This document shows, in pieces, positions 6,469 to 6,890 of a stretch of 6,890 nucleotides of DNA. Position 1 is the first letter of the stretch, and every line of letters starts with the position of its first letter. Source of the stretch: Cellvibrionales bacterium UBA5860 (GTDB lineage Bacteria > Pseudomonadota > Gammaproteobacteria > Pseudomonadales > Porticoccaceae). The position numbers and the translations under genes are program-made. The notes beneath the pieces were generated by a model. That model did no database searches. It saw only the letters and a list, made by a program, of their open reading frames with translations, and had not been told where the DNA came from. Location of the stretch: contig DJFY01000131.1 of NCBI GenBank assembly GCA_002431545.1, positions 15,146 through 22,035 on the forward strand. Direction: 5' to 3'.

Positions 6469-6496
6469 AAAAACGGCGCCTCAGGGCGCCGTTTTT
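6469..6496 (+). terminator. Strong intrinsic terminator of the esterase-SDR-amidohydrolase cluster
   Basis: A perfect 12-base-pair stem, AAAAACGGCGCC pairing with GGCGCCGTTTTT, encloses the tetraloop TCAG and ends in five T residues. It begins 23 bases after the amidohydrolase stop codon. The A-run on the left arm gives a T-run on the minus strand too, so it can act in both directions and could also stop the convergent minus-strand gene entering from the right. Confidence 0.93.
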
Positions 6497-6541
6497 ATTA
6501 ATGCCACAGCAAATATTGCCGGAAAATTTTGTCGCGCTTAA

Positions 6542-6569
6542 CTTTCAGCTTCCAGCTTTCAACTCCCAA
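6542..6569 (+). repeat. Degenerate heptanucleotide tandem repeat, four units
   Basis: Four consecutive seven-base units read CTTTCAG, CTTCCAG, CTTTCAA and CTCCCAA. The array lies about 45 bases downstream of the terminator and outside any credible gene. Short heptameric repeats of this kind occur in intergenic DNA of many bacteria; no role can be assigned here. Confidence 0.5.
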
Positions 6570-6582
6570 GCGGACTCAATCC

Positions 6583-6596
6583 TCGAGTGCACTCGA
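6583..6596 (+). repeat. 14-base perfect palindrome
   Basis: TCGAGTGCACTCGA is its own reverse complement. It is flanked further out by CGGA (6571-6574) and TCCG (6598-6601). As DNA it could be a dimeric protein binding site; as RNA it has no loop. It lies in the gene-free gap between two convergent genes, where a promoter operator is not expected. Confidence 0.5.
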
Positions 6597-6824
6597 TTCC
6601 GCAGCACGGCCTCAGGCGCGGTGCCTGGCACGGCTCGTGTTTAATCAAACCGTTCTCGGACTACGCAGCAAGTCCAGTCTTGCTAACACCCGCGCACGGA
6701 AACAGCCTCCCCGTCGAGCCAAGCAGCATGGAATCCTCTCCGAACGCACCTTCCCTGAGACCTTTGGAACAGGCTTCCTAGAACACCCTACCACTTTCTA
6801 GAAGAAGATTATGGCCACTGCCGA

Positions 6825-6890
6825 TTAGTCGCGGGCCTCGATAAGAGACAGCAATTCACGGGTTTTCTGCTCGACCAGCCCTTCGTCACC
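6825..6890 (-). CDS. C-terminal end of an unidentified minus-strand gene (partial)
   Basis: The minus strand reads 21 codons from the window edge to a TAA stop at 6827-6825; the peptide is GDEGLVEQKTRELLSL followed by IEARD. The frame is open to the edge and the amphipathic, charged helix-like composition is typical of a real protein C-terminus. The gene converges on the amidohydrolase gene, consistent with a normal gene layout. The fragment is too short to assign a family. A chance open frame of 21 codons cannot be excluded. Confidence 0.5.
   Translation of the reverse strand, partial: GDEGLVEQKTRELLSLIEARD

Larger units (their letters stand above)
6497..6824 (+). other. Intergenic region with small repeats and no convincing gene
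   Basis: Two plus-strand frames (6529-6801 and 6587-6781) are open, but their products are Ser/Arg/Pro-rich, have no recognisable motif and no ribosome binding site, so I do not call them. The region holds a heptad repeat at 6542-6569, a 14-base palindrome at 6583-6596, a GTGCC-T-GGCAC palindrome near 6621-6631, and a six-base-pair inverted repeat AGCAAG/CTTGCT at 6667-6672 and 6679-6684. Their function is unknown. Confidence 0.45.

Noticed and set aside
6529..6801. 90-codon plus-strand frame downstream of the terminator
   Set aside because: No ribosome binding site, a Ser/Arg/Pro-rich product with no motif, and it includes the heptad repeat and palindrome.

Overview
The window is a stretch of moderately GC-rich bacterial chromosome. 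The close resemblance of its MsrA to the long E. coli-type enzyme, and its general style, suggest a free-living, probably marine or environmental gammaproteobacterium. This is inference: nothing in the window fixes the taxon.

Left edge: a complete msrA (methionine sulfoxide reductase A) lies on the minus strand. It is transcribed divergently from everything that follows and is a stress-repair gene probably unrelated to the rest. A 141-base divergent intergenic region separates it from the first plus-strand gene.

Middle (about 834-6445): five plus-strand genes. The first three encode alpha/beta-hydrolase fold-3 esterases of the hormone-sensitive lipase (HSL, family IV) type. The first has the classical GDSAGG / DPLRD / His triad. 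The second and third are close paralogues of each other, probably a tandem duplication, and carry Glu where the first has the catalytic Asp. Next come an NAD-type short-chain dehydrogenase/reductase (SDR) and a TIM-barrel metal-dependent hydrolase of the amidohydrolase-2 (ACMSD-like) family. A strong intrinsic terminator lies directly after the last gene. The genes are separated by 52 to 339 bases, so they form a co-oriented cluster that may be split into several transcripts rather than one tight operon. Candidate promoter elements (TATAAT boxes, one overlapping a 13-base direct repeat) lie in two of the gaps.

Right edge: about 330 bases with no convincing gene but several small repeats and palindromes, then the last 21 codons of a minus-strand gene that runs out of the window and converges on the cluster.

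Together, three esterases or lactonases, an alcohol/ketone dehydrogenase and a decarboxylase- or hydrolase-type amidohydrolase look like part of a catabolic module for an alicyclic, terpenoid or aromatic compound. Oxidation by the SDR, ester or lactone opening by the esterases, and C-C or C-N cleavage by the amidohydrolase would fit. No oxygenase, CoA ligase, transporter or regulator is present in the window, so the substrate cannot be named. I found no CRISPR array, transposase, phage gene, tRNA, rRNA or recognisable defence system.
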